DNA from: DAIOEK01 sp963828285
GTDB lineage: Bacteria; Chloroflexota; Anaerolineae; Anaerolineales; Anaerolineaceae
Assembly (NCBI GenBank): GCA_963828285.1
Contig: CAWHEB010000002.1
Location: 62,001 to 126,000 of the forward strand
Direction: 5' to 3'
Length of the DNA stretch: 64,000 nt
This document shows, piece after piece, positions 44,630 to 52,304 of this stretch. Made by a program: the position numbers and the translations under genes. Every line of letters begins with the position of its first letter. The first letter of the stretch is position 1. Below the pieces are notes generated by a model. It ran no database searches. It was not told the DNA's origin and was given only the letters and a program-made list of their open reading frames with translations.

Positions 44630-45366
44630 TGAGAACCATCCTTTTCGCGCAACGCAACCTAAAAGAAATCCTGCGGGATCCCTTGAACCTTGCTTTTGGC
44701 ATCGGATTTCCACTTGTAGTCTTGCTTCTACTTTCAGCCATTCAAGCAAATATTCCCATCGACTTGTTTAAAGTGGAAAAACTTGTTCCAGGAATCGCGG
44801 TATTCGGATTATCGTTCCTCTCCCTTTTCTCAGGTATGCTGATCGCCAAGGATAGAACAACTTCATTCCTGACAAGGTTGTTCACCTCGCCGATGACACC
44901 GTCCAATTTCATTCTGGGATATGTTCTACCGATGATTCCAATGGCTATAGCACAATCTGCCATTTGTTTTGTCGCATCTTTCTTTCTGGGTCTGCCGGTG
45001 AACATAAATGTTTTACTGGCATTGGTCGTTCTGATTCCATCTTCATTATTGTTTATTGGTATCGGAGTACTGGCAGGGAGTGTTTTCAATGACAAGCAGG
45101 TCGGCGGTATCTGTGGAGCTTTATTGACCAACGTAAGTGCCTGGTTAAGCGGAACCTGGTTTGACCTGAGTCTTGTCGGTAAAGGGTTTAGGTCGGTTGC
45201 ATATGCACTTCCTTTTGCACATGCTGTGGATGCCACCCGGGCTGCACTTGCCGGTGATCTGTCATCCATATTCCCGCATCTATGGTGGGTGTTCGGGTAC
45301 GTAATCATTATTTTGGTCATCGCGATCCTGGTATTTGGTAAAAAGATGAAAAGTGATAATCTATAA
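44629..45366 (+). CDS. ABC-2 type transporter permease
   Basis: A 245-residue membrane protein with six helices. It begins FAQRNLKEILRDPLNLAFGIGFPLVVLLLLSA and has the ABC-2 membrane pattern through ILGYVLPMIPMAIAQS and GICGALLTNVSAWLSGTWFDL. Ends in a basic tail. The start ATG 44629 overlaps the ATPase stop. Together they export an unknown substrate under AbrB control. Confidence 0.85.
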   Translation: MRTILFAQRNLKEILRDPLNLAFGIGFPLVVLLLLSAIQANIPIDLFKVEKLVPGIAVFGLSFLSLFSGMLIAKDRTTSFLTRLFTSPMTPSNFILGYVLPMIPMAIAQSAICFVASFFLGLPVNINVLLALVVLIPSSLLFIGIGVLAGSVFNDKQVGGICGALLTNVSAWLSGTWFDLSLVGKGFRSVAYALPFAHAVDATRAALAGDLSSIFPHLWWVFGYVIIILVIAILVFGKKMKSDNL

Positions 45367-45895
45367 GGCTATGAGGATAACGTGAACATCAGAGAAATTT
45401 GATTTTCCTGAACGTCCAGTTATGTGTAATGAAAAAGAATCGTTTCAGACAGTTATTTTATACACTCCCCACATTGTTATGGAATGATATTAACCATTCA
45501 AGACAAAAAAGGAGTTGTGTTTCTTTGTGAAAAATGTTAAAGGAATGATCCAGCCCATCGGAGAGTTATTTAACAGATGTCTTCAAACAGGTAAGGTTTT
45601 CGTGTCTTTTGATCCAGGAGAACCAATTACTTAGGACGTAAACCAAATTTGCTCAGAAATCTCGATAGCACGGGTGGTAAAGCAAAGCATGATTTCATTA
45701 ATACACATTGTTTGGTGATGGTGTTTATTCTTTATAGAAAAAACACCGAAACCAACTATGGAGTTGGTTTTCATTCATATGCTACACGCCAAAATGGTTG
45801 ATTGATGTAACATAATTTTCCATTTCAGCATGCCAAACGGAGTAGTAGCTGCATATCCTTAATTCATTTTGGCAGGCAAATTTATAAAACACACT
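45367..45895. other. Intergenic region with hairpins and possible short peptide
   Basis: No firm gene. Near 45510-45630 a 35-40-codon frame (MIQPIGELFNRCLQTGKVF...) follows an AAAGGAG site; it is too short to judge. A hairpin GGTGTTT / AAACACC at 45720-45747 and a terminator-like GAAACCAACT-ATGG-AGTTGGTTT at 45748-45770 close the region. Confidence 0.3.
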
Positions 45896-46979
45896 ATGCA
45901 AAATCGAATCCCCCTATTCCCAAAAATTATCACCTTTCTCATCGTAATCATGTTGCTTTGGTCTTGTAGTGTTCCATCAAAAAGTATGCAAAATGAACTT
46001 AACACTATCACTCCATCATTTACAAATACAATAATAGTAACTTTGGCGATGCCTAGTGCAACAAATACCCCGACTGTTAAACCTTCTCTTACCAGCACTC
46101 CTGTACCTACTCCTGTCAGCACACCTGTAGCTACTCTAATCCCCCACCAATGGGTTCCAAGCGAACCTTTAATTGAGTTTGGAGGATCTGGCGGGGATGG
46201 CGGGTGTGGATATGAGGATTCATTGCCAGCACATTTAACACTTTTATCAAGCGGTGAAATGATAATTTTTGATTGGAATAACGAACTATCGAATTATGAA
46301 TTGAATAGTACAAAATTATCCAGGCAAAGCACTTGTAATTTATTATACTCGATAGATCAGGCAGGTTATTTTGAATATGATCCGTCAACATATATTAGCG
46401 ATCCAGCAAACTGGAACCCTCCTGTTGACGGAAGTGGACGTACACAAATTTCGGTCCAAGCATGGAAATCAAACTCAATCGATTTATATGGATTATGGAA
46501 TTTTATATATAAATCAAATGAGATTAAAGAGGATTGGGGCTGTGGAGATTGTCCTGACTTAGAATTTCCTACTATCCTTCCCTCACTAAGGAGAACTTAT
46601 CTACTTTTAGATGAATTTGAACCTAATAATTTAGAAAGTTACAAATATACAAGATTAGGTTTATGGGTTTATGCTATAGACGAAGTTGATGACCCAATGA
46701 TGTGGCCAGTGAAAGTCTGTAAATCTTTCGCAGATTTCCTTAATAAATATTGGCCAGGATGAAACCCCTAATGTTATCTTAACAGGCGCAGACGCAAAAA
46801 ATGTTTATCAGCTTTTCGGCCAAATAAAAAATGTTTGTGGTTTAGATGTGGTAGAAGGAGATAAGTTTTATAGTGTTTTTGCTTGTCTGCTGTTGCCAAA
46901 TGAATATTTGCCAGAACCACTCCCCCCATCACCCGAATTAAGTTGTTTTCCTTCGGATGGATGGATTGAAAAACCTTAG
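45896..46979 (+). pseudogene. Hypothetical lipoprotein, frameshifted
   Basis: Lipoprotein signal with lipobox LWSC near residue 22, a long T/P-rich linker (about 45-85) and an unknown beta-rich domain (EFGGSGGDGGCGYEDSLPAHLTLLSSGEMIIFDW). The frame ends at 46762, but the next frame continues protein-like (DETPNVILTGADAKNVYQLFGQIKNVCG) to TAG at 46977-46979. One missing base near 46757 would join them. Similar to unassigned surface proteins of Anaerolineae, and a second lipoprotein of related style follows. Confidence 0.55.
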
Positions 46980-47256
46980 AAGAAAATCTACAGCATCCAC
47001 TTTTTGTAGACAGTATCCGTTTCCAATAATTGGGAATTGTGAAAATAAGACATTTATCTGGTAATCGTCCTTGGAAATCAAAAATACTTTTCTCCATTAT
47101 TTATGTTAGTAAAAATAATTATCTTTAGCGCAGCTTACGAAGTTTTTGATAGCCTTTTGTTCGTTTCTTAATCAATTGTTCAAACCTCTTGCATAGATTA
47201 TTTTATATAATTAGTAAATATATCAAAATGGTCGATATACAATTTATGGGAAGATA

Positions 47257-48207
47257 ATGAGTAGATATAATATCCAATTTCACGTCATCTTGAATATGCT
47301 GATTATGCAAGCGATTACAGTCGGTTGCTCTTCTGCATATCAGCCCGATCAAATCTCACAGACAATAATTCCTTTAGAAACCAACTCAACTGTAATAACT
47401 ACAAAACCCACACAAAAGATAATTACTCAAACCCCAGAACCTACAACAACACCTGAGCCATTCTTTTTTTACGAATCAATTTCACCTGACCAGCGGTGGG
47501 AATCAATAACAATCCACGATTTCTACAATGGTGAGGAGAGAGCCATTTTAAGAATCTCAAATGATTCAGGTAAAGTCGTGTGGGAAGCTGAAAACGAAGT
47601 AATTGAATACAATTCCCTGTTTGACTATTCATTTCCAGCTCCTTTTTATTGGACAAAGGATGGAAGGTACCTTTATTTTGTACACAGATTTGGTGGAGAT
47701 GGTTGTTACGGAGGTAATGAGCATTTAGGTATAGATGTAAAGAAGATTGATCTATTCACAGGTAAAGTCAGTTATGTTTCACCAGGTGGTACTTATTTGT
47801 CATTCTCACCGAATGAAAAATACCTGGCGACTCTTTCCTATTCCGAGGAGGGGATTACAATCAAAAACCTGATTAATAATGATACAAAAACTTATAAATT
47901 CGCTATCAACGAGGAGGATTATGACTTTGAAATAGACCAAAAGTACATTACATGGTCTCCGGATAGTAATTCACTAGTTTATGTAATTATGGAAGGTGTG
48001 TGTGATGGGGTGGTTGAAAGTTATTTCAATTGGATTGTTCGAGTTGATCTAAAGTCACAAACTCAACGATTACTTACAGAAAAAGATGAAAAACGATACA
48101 TTCCAATTGCTTGGACAGAGTTGGATAAAATCCTTGTGAGAGATTTTGATGGGAATCTATGGTGGATGAATCCCAATACATCAAAGATTACTTCAGTCGA
48201 GAATTAA
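47257..48207 (+). CDS. Hypothetical lipoprotein with WD40-like (PD40) beta-propeller
   Basis: A 316-residue protein with a signal and lipobox VGCSS near residue 24, a T/P-rich linker, then repeats with the pattern S-x-D-x-x-x-x (SISPDQRWESI, APFYWTKDGRYLYFVHRFG, LSFSPNEKYLATLSYSE, ITWSPDSNSLVYVI). This is the TolB/PD40-like propeller. Anchored on the outside of the cell. Role unknown. The following hairpin at 48342-48428 could terminate it. Confidence 0.65.
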   Translation: MSRYNIQFHVILNMLIMQAITVGCSSAYQPDQISQTIIPLETNSTVITTKPTQKIITQTPEPTTTPEPFFFYESISPDQRWESITIHDFYNGEERAILRISNDSGKVVWEAENEVIEYNSLFDYSFPAPFYWTKDGRYLYFVHRFGGDGCYGGNEHLGIDVKKIDLFTGKVSYVSPGGTYLSFSPNEKYLATLSYSEEGITIKNLINNDTKTYKFAINEEDYDFEIDQKYITWSPDSNSLVYVIMEGVCDGVVESYFNWIVRVDLKSQTQRLLTEKDEKRYIPIAWTELDKILVRDFDGNLWWMNPNTSKITSVEN

Positions 48208-48341
48208 CAACATGGTAATAATTTGAAGATCGGAATAATCTTAAATTCTTATAGCTAAAGGTATTCTTTTTCCGAACAGAACTGGTAATAAAAACAAGCA
48301 CTGAAGGTAAGAATCCAGTGCTTGCATATATAGTTTGAAGA

Positions 48342-48428
48342 TTGTGCCCCCGTGGAAGGCTCCCGCAGGTCCAATTATAAATAAAAAAAGAGAACTGTCT
48401 TTCAACCAGTTCTCACTTGTGACCCCAA
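48342..48428. repeat. Direct repeat copy A of the tRNA-Glu tail and terminator
   Basis: About 87 bp nearly identical to 50021-50107: it starts TTGTGCCCCCGTGGAAGGC, contains the hairpin GAGAACTG-TCTTTCAAC-CAGTTCTC, and ends CTTGTGACCCCAA, a decayed version of the tRNA-Glu 3' end (CTTGTGCCCCCAA). The two copies bracket a MarR gene and a methyltransferase gene, as attachment-site duplications would. Confidence 0.7.
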
Positions 48429-48563
48429 TGGGATGCTTTATATACGGATAATCTCAAGCTGAGAGGGTTATTTTCGACCGCCACTGCACATTCCTCCTTG
48501 TATTTAATTAATGCATGATTTATAATTAAGTTATGATTAACTATTTACGATGGATTAACTAAC

Positions 48564-49013
48564 ATGGACTTGACTCCTATCACACGATTACAGGAAGGGA
48601 TGGAGGGGGTGCTTGCACACATCATCCAAGGTTTCATGACCGCCATGAAGCAGCATGGTTTGTCCACTCCTCAGATCCATGCCCTGATGTACATCTTCCA
48701 CGCTGGCGAATGCCAGGTCTCTGATATCGGAGACCTCACCGATGTCAGCAATGCCGCTGCCAGTCAACTGGTGGAGCGGCTGGTGCAGCAGGACCTTGTG
48801 GATCGCCGGGAAGACCCAAAAGATCGCCGGAACAAACTGGTCTCTCTTTCTGAAAAAGGGAAGGAGTTGTTCCATGAGAGCGTAATGTCGAATCGTTACC
48901 TGATGGAGATCATGTCGGTCCTTAACCCTCAACAGCGTAAGGCGGTTCACGAAGCATTCATGCTTCTTGCCCAAACTGGTCAACAAATATCTGCTGCAGG
49001 TAGCAAGCAGTAG
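48564..49013 (+). CDS. MarR-family regulator
   Basis: A 149-residue winged-helix protein: LTPITRLQEGMEGVLAHIIQGFMTAM, QVSDIGDLTDVSNAAASQLVERLVQQDLVDRREDPKDRRNKLVSLSEKGKEL. The EDPKDRR wing is diagnostic. Probable operator is the AT-rich palindromic area TTATAATTAAGTTATGATTAA at about 48520-48541. It lies inside the segment flanked by tRNA-Glu tail repeats and 76 bases upstream of a methyltransferase gene. Confidence 0.85.
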   Translation: MDLTPITRLQEGMEGVLAHIIQGFMTAMKQHGLSTPQIHALMYIFHAGECQVSDIGDLTDVSNAAASQLVERLVQQDLVDRREDPKDRRNKLVSLSEKGKELFHESVMSNRYLMEIMSVLNPQQRKAVHEAFMLLAQTGQQISAAGSKQ

Positions 49014-49089
49014 AAATTCATATTTCCGAATTGTATACACCTGTCTTATCTGAGATCAAAGAAATCACAAAAATCATCGAGAGGTTTCC

Positions 49090-49749
49090 ATGACACAAAA
49101 TGTAGACCAGATCATCAAGAATCAAATGGAGAAAATGGTCGATACCTACGACTCCTACATGAAGAAGGCTACCTTTGGGCGGGAGCACATCCTGCGCCGC
49201 ATGACCGTAGAGCTGGCAGGGGTGAAAGCCGGGGATACGGTCCTTGAAGTAGGTTGTGCCACCGGCACGCTGACACTGGCCGCCAAGGAGGCAGCCGGCC
49301 CATCCGGAAAAGTATTTGGGATCGATATCATCCCGGGCATGATCGAAGCCAGCCAGCGCAAGGCTGCCCAGGCAAATGTGGAGATCACTTTCCAACTCGG
49401 AAGTATTGACAGCATTCCTTTCCCGGATAGCCACTTCGACGAGGTCATGTGCAGTTTCATGATCTTCCACATGTCTGACGAGACCAGGCGAAAAGGGATC
49501 GCCGAAATCCAGCGTGTCCTCAAACCGGGTGGACGCCTGCTGGTCCTGGATCTTGCTTTGCCTCCACAGCCCTTCCAGCGCTGGATCGCCCGGAAGCTGT
49601 TGGGGTTCTCAGCGAATGATGATCTGCGTGATCTGATCCCCTTGATGGAAGCTTCCGGCTTTTCGGACATGGAATATTACCCGGCGAATTTCCGCATCAT
49701 GGGTCTGTCGGTCATCGCCTATCTGCGAGGAAGCACCCGTAAGAGTTGA
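49090..49749 (+). CDS. Class I AdoMet-dependent methyltransferase (UbiE-like)
   Basis: A 219-residue Rossmann methyltransferase: motif I TVLEVGCATGTLTLAAKEAAG, GKVFGIDIIPGMIEASQRKA, post-I QLGSIDSIPFPDSHFDEVMCSFMIFHM and LKPGGRLLVLDLALP. This resembles ubiquinone/menaquinone methyltransferases, but the substrate is not fixed by sequence. MarR is upstream on the same strand. The stretch 49750-49940 after it has no gene. Confidence 0.85.
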   Translation: MTQNVDQIIKNQMEKMVDTYDSYMKKATFGREHILRRMTVELAGVKAGDTVLEVGCATGTLTLAAKEAAGPSGKVFGIDIIPGMIEASQRKAAQANVEITFQLGSIDSIPFPDSHFDEVMCSFMIFHMSDETRRKGIAEIQRVLKPGGRLLVLDLALPPQPFQRWIARKLLGFSANDDLRDLIPLMEASGFSDMEYYPANFRIMGLSVIAYLRGSTRKS

Positions 49750-49992
49750 ACTCAAGACAAAACAGCAGACGATGACGCTCCCTTTGGATGTCCAACTTCC
49801 AAAGGGAGCATGTATTTAATCTTGCCTGGAGATTCTGGATCGCAGTTTAAAGTACCAGTTGTTACAAAAATATTGAAACGTGAAAAGTATAAAGAACTTC
49901 TTATGTTCGCTTTATATACATTCGATTAATTACTCCTCGCGAATCCCCCATTTGCCGGGAAGATTCCCGTAGGTCCTTTACTGTTAAATGAA

Positions 49993-50017
49993 AAAGACCG
50001 TCTTTCAACCGGTCTTT
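49993..50017 (-). terminator. Second terminator-like hairpin of the tRNA-Glu tail series
   Basis: AAAGACCG-TCTTTCAAC-CGGTCTTT. It shares the 9-base loop with 50069-50093 and 48389-48413 but has a different, compensated stem. Read leftward it is followed by TTTT. Confidence 0.6.
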
Positions 50018-50020
50018 ATT

Positions 50021-50107
50021 TTGTGCCCCCACGGAAGGCTCCCGCAGGTCCTGTTATACAAAAAAAAAGAGAACTGTCTTTCAACCAGTTCTCACTTGTG
50101 CCCCCAA
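50021..50107. repeat. Direct repeat copy B, joining the tRNA-Glu 3' end
   Basis: Second copy of the 87-bp block found at 48342-48428. It begins TTGTGCCCCCACGGAAGGC and runs through the terminator into the intact tRNA-Glu 3' end. A third, more diverged unit lies at about 49944-50020. Confidence 0.7.
50060..50093 (-). terminator. Terminator of tRNA-Glu
   Basis: GAGAACTG-TCTTTCAAC-CAGTTCTC (50069-50093). Read leftward it follows the tRNA directly and is followed by a run of nine T. Confidence 0.85.
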
Positions 50108-50170
50108 GGAGACTCGAACTCCTGTTATGGCCTTGAAAGGGCCGTGTCCTAACCGCTAGACCATGGGGGC
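50099..50170 (-). tRNA. tRNA-Glu (UUC)
   Basis: Folds into a normal cloverleaf: acceptor GCCCCCA / TGGGGGC with discriminator A, D arm GTCT...GGAC, anticodon loop CUUUCAA (anticodon UUC), T arm with TTCGAGT. CCA is not encoded. The 3' end is part of the repeated block described above. Confidence 0.95.
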
Positions 50171-50247
50171 AACAGGGCAATATTCTACCATTTCCGTACG
50201 CTGCGGTCAAGGATATTCACAAAACTCGCAGGTGGAAATCTGGCAGG

Positions 50248-51318
50248 CTATCTTTCCATACTGACGATCTGATGATCCCAACGGTGCCAATCGGGGAAGC
50301 GTTCTTCAACGATCAATTTGCCTTCACCCGGGCATTCCAAACCAGCCAGTTCCAGGTCGGCATCGACCATGATCTTTACCAACTCGTGGAATTTCACCTT
50401 GGGTTCCCAGTTCAATTCTTTCTTTGCCTTGATGGGATCAGACAGCAGGTAATCCACTTCGGTTGGGCGGAAATAGCGCGGATCGATCTCGACATACTGA
50501 TGCCAATCCATATCCGCGTATCCAAAGGCTTCATCGAGGAATTCGCTGATCTTATGCGCTTCGCCGGTACCGATGACAAAGTCATCCGCTTTATCCTGCT
50601 GCAGGATATGCCACTGGGCTTCCACATACTCCGGTGCGTATCCCCAGTCACGGCGGGATTCCAGATTACCCAGGTATAGTTTTGCCTGTCTGCCGGCTTT
50701 GATGGCTGCCAGGGCGCGGGTAATCTTGCGGGTCACGAAGGTTTCACCACGGCGCGGGGATTCATGGTTGAACAAAATTCCATTGGAAGCGAACAGGTTG
50801 TAGCCTTCGCGGTAATTGCGGGTAACCCAGTAAGAATAAACCTTGGCAGCAGCATAGGGACTGCGCGGCTCAAACGGGGTAAGTTCATTCTGGGGAGGTT
50901 TAGCACCACCGTACATTTCGCTGGAGGATGCCTGGTAAAAACGGCTTTTGATTCCGCTTTTGCGCATGGCTTCCAGAATGCGGATGGTCCCCAGCCCGGT
51001 GGTATCGCCGGTGTATTCGGGCATATCAAAGCTGACACGAACATGGCTTTGGGCAGCCAGATGATAAATCTCTTCAGGCTGGATGTTATAAATAACGCTC
51101 ATCAACGTATCTGCGGATGTGACATCCCCATAATGCAGATAGAGATCGACTTTCTTGCCGTTTTGATGCGGGTCGTGATAGAGATGATCGATACGGCGGG
51201 TATTGAAGGTGCTGGCTCTGCGGATCAATCCATGGACCTCATATCCCTTGGAGAGCAACAACTCCGCCAGGTATGATCCATCTTGTCCGGTAATGCCAGT
51301 AATGAGTGCTTTTTTCAC
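50248..51318 (-). CDS. gmd: GDP-mannose 4,6-dehydratase
   Basis: A 356-residue short-chain dehydrogenase: NAD(P)-binding ALITGITGQDGSYLAELLL at the N-terminus, LYLHYGDVTSADTLM, Y-x-x-x-K catalytic site in SPYAAAKVYSYW, HESPRRGETFVTRKITRA and a late DPRYFRPTEVDYLLSD. All are classic Gmd marks. It converts GDP-mannose to GDP-4-keto-6-deoxymannose, the entry step to GDP-fucose, GDP-rhamnose and related sugars for surface polysaccharides. No partner enzyme (fcl, rmd) is next to it. Confidence 0.95.
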   Translation of the reverse strand: MKKALITGITGQDGSYLAELLLSKGYEVHGLIRRASTFNTRRIDHLYHDPHQNGKKVDLYLHYGDVTSADTLMSVIYNIQPEEIYHLAAQSHVRVSFDMPEYTGDTTGLGTIRILEAMRKSGIKSRFYQASSSEMYGGAKPPQNELTPFEPRSPYAAAKVYSYWVTRNYREGYNLFASNGILFNHESPRRGETFVTRKITRALAAIKAGRQAKLYLGNLESRRDWGYAPEYVEAQWHILQQDKADDFVIGTGEAHKISEFLDEAFGYADMDWHQYVEIDPRYFRPTEVDYLLSDPIKAKKELNWEPKVKFHELVKIMVDADLELAGLECPGEGKLIVEERFPDWHRWDHQIVSMER

Positions 51319-51440
51319 GGTTTTTCTCCAGTTCTTTTTGTAACAGCGATTGAAGTATAACGGTGGATGGAATGAGTGTCAAATCCGCCCATCGCCGAAA
51401 AGAGCCATAAAATCCTGATGAATCAATTTGCTCAAATCCC

Positions 51441-51471
51441 TTGACATTAACGTTACGTGATAGTTTAGAAT
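51441..51471 (+). promoter_or_regulatory. MerR-type promoter with 19-bp spacer, leaderless start
   Basis: TTGACA (51441-51446), 19-base spacer containing ACGTTACGT, TAGAAT (51466-51471). The overlong spacer with central dyad is typical of promoters twisted into shape by MerR regulators. The start codon lies only 6 bases after the -10 box, so the message is probably leaderless. Confidence 0.7.
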
Positions 51472-51477
51472 AGCAGC

Positions 51478-52239
51478 ATGAAAAAGGAATCCGAATTATC
51501 CATCCATGAGCTGGCGAAGCTGGCAGGTGTCACCCGCAGGACGCTGCACCATTACGACGAGATCGGCTTACTCCCTCCCAGCCGGATCGGCGAAAATGGC
51601 TACCGTTACTACGAGGACGATGCCGCTTTACGCTTGCAGCAAATCCTTTTCTACAAGGAATTGGGAATGGATCTGGGACAAATCATGGATATCCTGACGG
51701 AGCCTGGATTTGATATCAATCGGGCTTTGGAATCACATAAAAAACAGCTTCAATTGCGGATCGAACGTCTGCAGCGGTTGATCGGTACCGTTGAAGCCAC
51801 CATACAGGAAGTGAATGGAGGTAAACCTATGAACAAGCAAAAAATGTTCGGAGTCTTTAGCGAAGAAAAACAAAAAGAATATGAAACGGAAGTCCGCCAG
51901 AAATACGGCGAAAAAGCTTTCGATGGTGTTCACGATTGGAAGAAATACTCCAAAGCACAGCAGCAGCAGATCATCGATGAGGGTAACCAGGTCTATGAAG
52001 ATCTGGTCGGATTGATCGACCAGCCGGCGGATGATCCAAAGGTGCAGGCGATCATCGCCCGCTGGCACCAGCACATGAAGTACTTCTACGATCCATCCAT
52101 AGAGCGGATGCGCGGTCTGGCAGATCTGTATAATGACAGCCCGGATTTCAAATCAAAGTTCGATTCGAACCATCCCCGGCTGGCGGAGTACATGCGCGAG
52201 GCAATCAATATCTACTGCGACAACCTCGAGAAGAAATAA
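51478..52239 (+). CDS. MerR-family regulator with TipAS effector domain
   Basis: A 253-residue protein. The N-terminal MerR domain is IHELAKLAGVTRRTLHHYDEIGLLPPSRIGENGYRYY, with the winged helix and QILFYKELGMDLGQI next. A dimerisation helix follows to about residue 115. The C-terminal TipAS domain (EEKQKEYETEVRQKYG, WHQHMKYFYDPSIERMRGLADLYNDSPDFKSKFD) is the antibiotic-binding module of TipA-like regulators. It likely activates its own promoter, which overlaps the start site. Target drugs are unknown. Confidence 0.9.
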   Translation: MKKESELSIHELAKLAGVTRRTLHHYDEIGLLPPSRIGENGYRYYEDDAALRLQQILFYKELGMDLGQIMDILTEPGFDINRALESHKKQLQLRIERLQRLIGTVEATIQEVNGGKPMNKQKMFGVFSEEKQKEYETEVRQKYGEKAFDGVHDWKKYSKAQQQQIIDEGNQVYEDLVGLIDQPADDPKVQAIIARWHQHMKYFYDPSIERMRGLADLYNDSPDFKSKFDSNHPRLAEYMREAINIYCDNLEKK

Positions 52240-52252
52240 TCGCATTAAAATA

Positions 52253-52290
52253 AAAACCAGTCCCGTTGAATGATCAGCGGGACTGGTTTT
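52253..52290. terminator. Bidirectional terminator between TipA-like gene and ppdK
   Basis: AAAACCAGTCCCG / CGGGACTGGTTTT inverted repeat with a 12-base loop between two convergent genes; TTTT on the right and AAAA on the left serve both strands. Confidence 0.85.
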
Positions 52291-52304
52291 ATTTTAGTTG
52301 AAAA

